The position numbers and the translations under genes were made by a program. The notes under the pieces are model-generated. The model was not told the origin of the DNA. It searched no databases and saw only the letters and a program-made list of their open reading frames with translations. Below, in pieces: positions 62,824 through 64,000 of a stretch of DNA of 64,000 bases. This stretch comes from Amylostereum areolatum (lineage: Eukaryota; Basidiomycota; Agaricomycetes; Russulales; Stereaceae): assembly GCA_012932865.1 (NCBI GenBank), contig SAXG01000014.1, positions 394,740 to 458,739 of the forward strand. Reading direction: 5' to 3'. Numbering within the stretch: the stretch's first letter is position 1; each line of letters begins with the position of its first letter.

Positions 62824-64000
62824 TCAGAGCATCTCCGTCACGGCGACGGAAAAGTCGGAAAAGTACGAGCTCTGGTCCTTGGGCGAGGCCCACTCCGTCT
62901 CGTGTCCTGTCGCGCCCATCAGCCCCCGATCTACGACCAGACAGAGAGAGAGAGAGAGAACGCACCACCGAAGAACGTCTGGAACATCATCCCGCGGAAC
63001 AGGTTCCTGCCGTCCTCGTCCGGGCTGAGGATGAGGCCGGTGGCCTTCACCACGCTCTTCCCGTCCGCAAAGACCTCGATCTGGCCGTTGGCCTGCTTCT
63101 CGTCGTTCAGGCGCACGCGCATGCTGACGGCGGACCAGGTGCCGGGGGTGAAGGACCAGGTGCCGCGGCCGATCGAGGACCCGTACGCGTTGTCGCAGTC
63201 CGAGTGCGGGTTCTGCTTGCACTGGTTCTGGTTCGCGGTGTACTTGGTGGGGTTGGGGAGGTAGGTGTAGAGCTCGCCCTGGCCGTCCTCGCGGAACATG
63301 AGGCGCACGGAGAAGCATTTGGCGTCGCGGCGTCCGCCGGAGCAGGAGCGGGCGTCGTCGGCGTCGACGCCGCCGTCTGGAAAAGGGATGAGGATCGGAG
63401 AGGGAAAGGAGAGAAGGGGAAGGGGGAGTACGCACAGAGGCCGAAGAGCTTTCCGCCCATGTTGAAGTCGAAGCCGTCCTCGAACAGGACGTTGTATCCG
63501 AAGGTGACCTCCTTGGCCTTGGTCCAGTCGATCGCGTCCGGGCCGGGGGCGTAGAAGGAGACGCCGCCGTCGTGGCCGTGTCCGAGGGCGACGGAGCCCT
63601 TGGGGTAGGTGGCCTTCATGGCGAGACGGGAGTCGGGGCCGGGGGACTGGACGTAGGGGTGGGCGAGGTCCTTGATCGCGGCGAAGGGCTTGAGGGTCGC
63701 GTCGGAGAGCTTGAGCGCGTCGGGGGCCTCGTTCGCGGTGGTGAAGCTCATCTTCGGCTGGGAGACGGGGAAGAGGGCTCTGAGGGCGGACACGACGGAG
63801 GAAGAGCCGGTGGAAGCGGAGGACGAGGCGGTCTTGGTCTTGGAGGTGGTGGAAGACGAGGAAGCGGCCTTGCTCGCGGCCTCCTGCTTGGGCGTGCTGG
63901 ATGCCTTGGTGGAAGCGGAGGTCGAGGTCGGGGCGGCGGTGGTGGCGGCGGCGACGATCGCGGACGAGGCGGAAGACTTGGACTTGCAGCGCTTGCGCAG
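62824..64000 (-). CDS. Secreted PL14-type polysaccharide lyase (copy B), 3' part
   Basis: The gene continues beyond the right edge; its start and any signal peptide are outside. Visible exons: 64000(partial)-63436, 63376-62966, 62930-62824; GT-AG, in phase. The leading part is a Ser/Thr/Ala-rich linker (RCKSKSSASSAIVAAATTAA) followed by SALRALFPVSQPKMSFTTAN, then the same blocks as copy A: PYVQSPGPDSRLAMKATYP, DWTKAKEVTFGYNVLFEDGF, MGGKLFGLYGG, SVRLMFREDGQGELYTYLPN, RGTWSFTPGTWSAVSMRVRL, IEVFADGKSV, and the end QSSYFSDFSVAVTEML. The second intron holds a short (GA)n run at 62942-62959. It is not adjacent to copy A (about 12.5 kb apart), so this is a dispersed pair rather than a tandem duplication. 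Confidence 0.85.

Noticed and set aside
62942..62959. (GA)n run
   Set aside because: Simple repeat inside a PL14-B intron; no regulatory evidence.

Overview
The window reads as nuclear DNA of a filamentous basidiomycete, most likely an agaricomycete and possibly a polypore. Genes are dense and split by many introns of about 50-70 bases. Typical agaricomycete families are present (DUF6535, two DUF6699 proteins, F-box/LRR proteins, PL14-type secreted lyases, a plantacyanin-like cupredoxin, microsomal P450s) beside conserved eukaryotic housekeeping genes. Exon structures were worked out by eye from GT-AG (sometimes GC-AG) borders, phase and family resemblance. Exon ends can be off by a base or two where marked.

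Layout, left to right. 0-5 kb: the 5' end of a PAN1-like gene (-), an F-box protein with an internal minisatellite (+), and a DUF6699 protein (-). 5-10 kb: a possible degenerate locus, a second DUF6699 protein (-) and ALG2 mannosyltransferase (-). 10.9-14.9 kb: an unknown protein (+) and a RAP1-like BRCT-Myb telomere protein (+). 15-21.4 kb: P450-A (-), an unknown coiled-coil protein (+), a possible small membrane protein (-) and calcipressin (-). 21.9-29 kb: CCDC124 homologue (-), a second F-box protein (+), a small secreted protein (+) and a DUF6535 membrane protein (-).

29-38 kb is a gene-poor mobile-element island. It holds a 504-bp MITE with an 8-bp target duplication; a 4,021-bp Tc1/mariner-like element with 69-bp perfect inverted repeats that carries a DDE transposase and a second, seven-exon gene; another inverted-repeat-bounded segment; and a ~570-bp poly(A)-tailed retroposon with a 15-bp target duplication.

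38-64 kb returns to genes: a Cys-rich single-pass membrane protein (+), P450-B (+; paralogue of P450-A), a C2H2 protein (-), PL14-A (-), cupredoxin (+), NatC subunit NAA35/MAK10 (-), mitochondrial-type TrpRS (+) in a 107-bp divergent pair with NAA35, translesion polymerase REV1 (-), and the 3' part of PL14-B (-, running off the right edge).

Two window-wide patterns stand out. Five introns need GC rather than GT donors. Several otherwise well-conserved genes need a single base removed at a short homopolymer run to stay in frame, which points to assembly indels or recent decay. No rRNA, tRNA, CRISPR or telomeric repeat was recognised.
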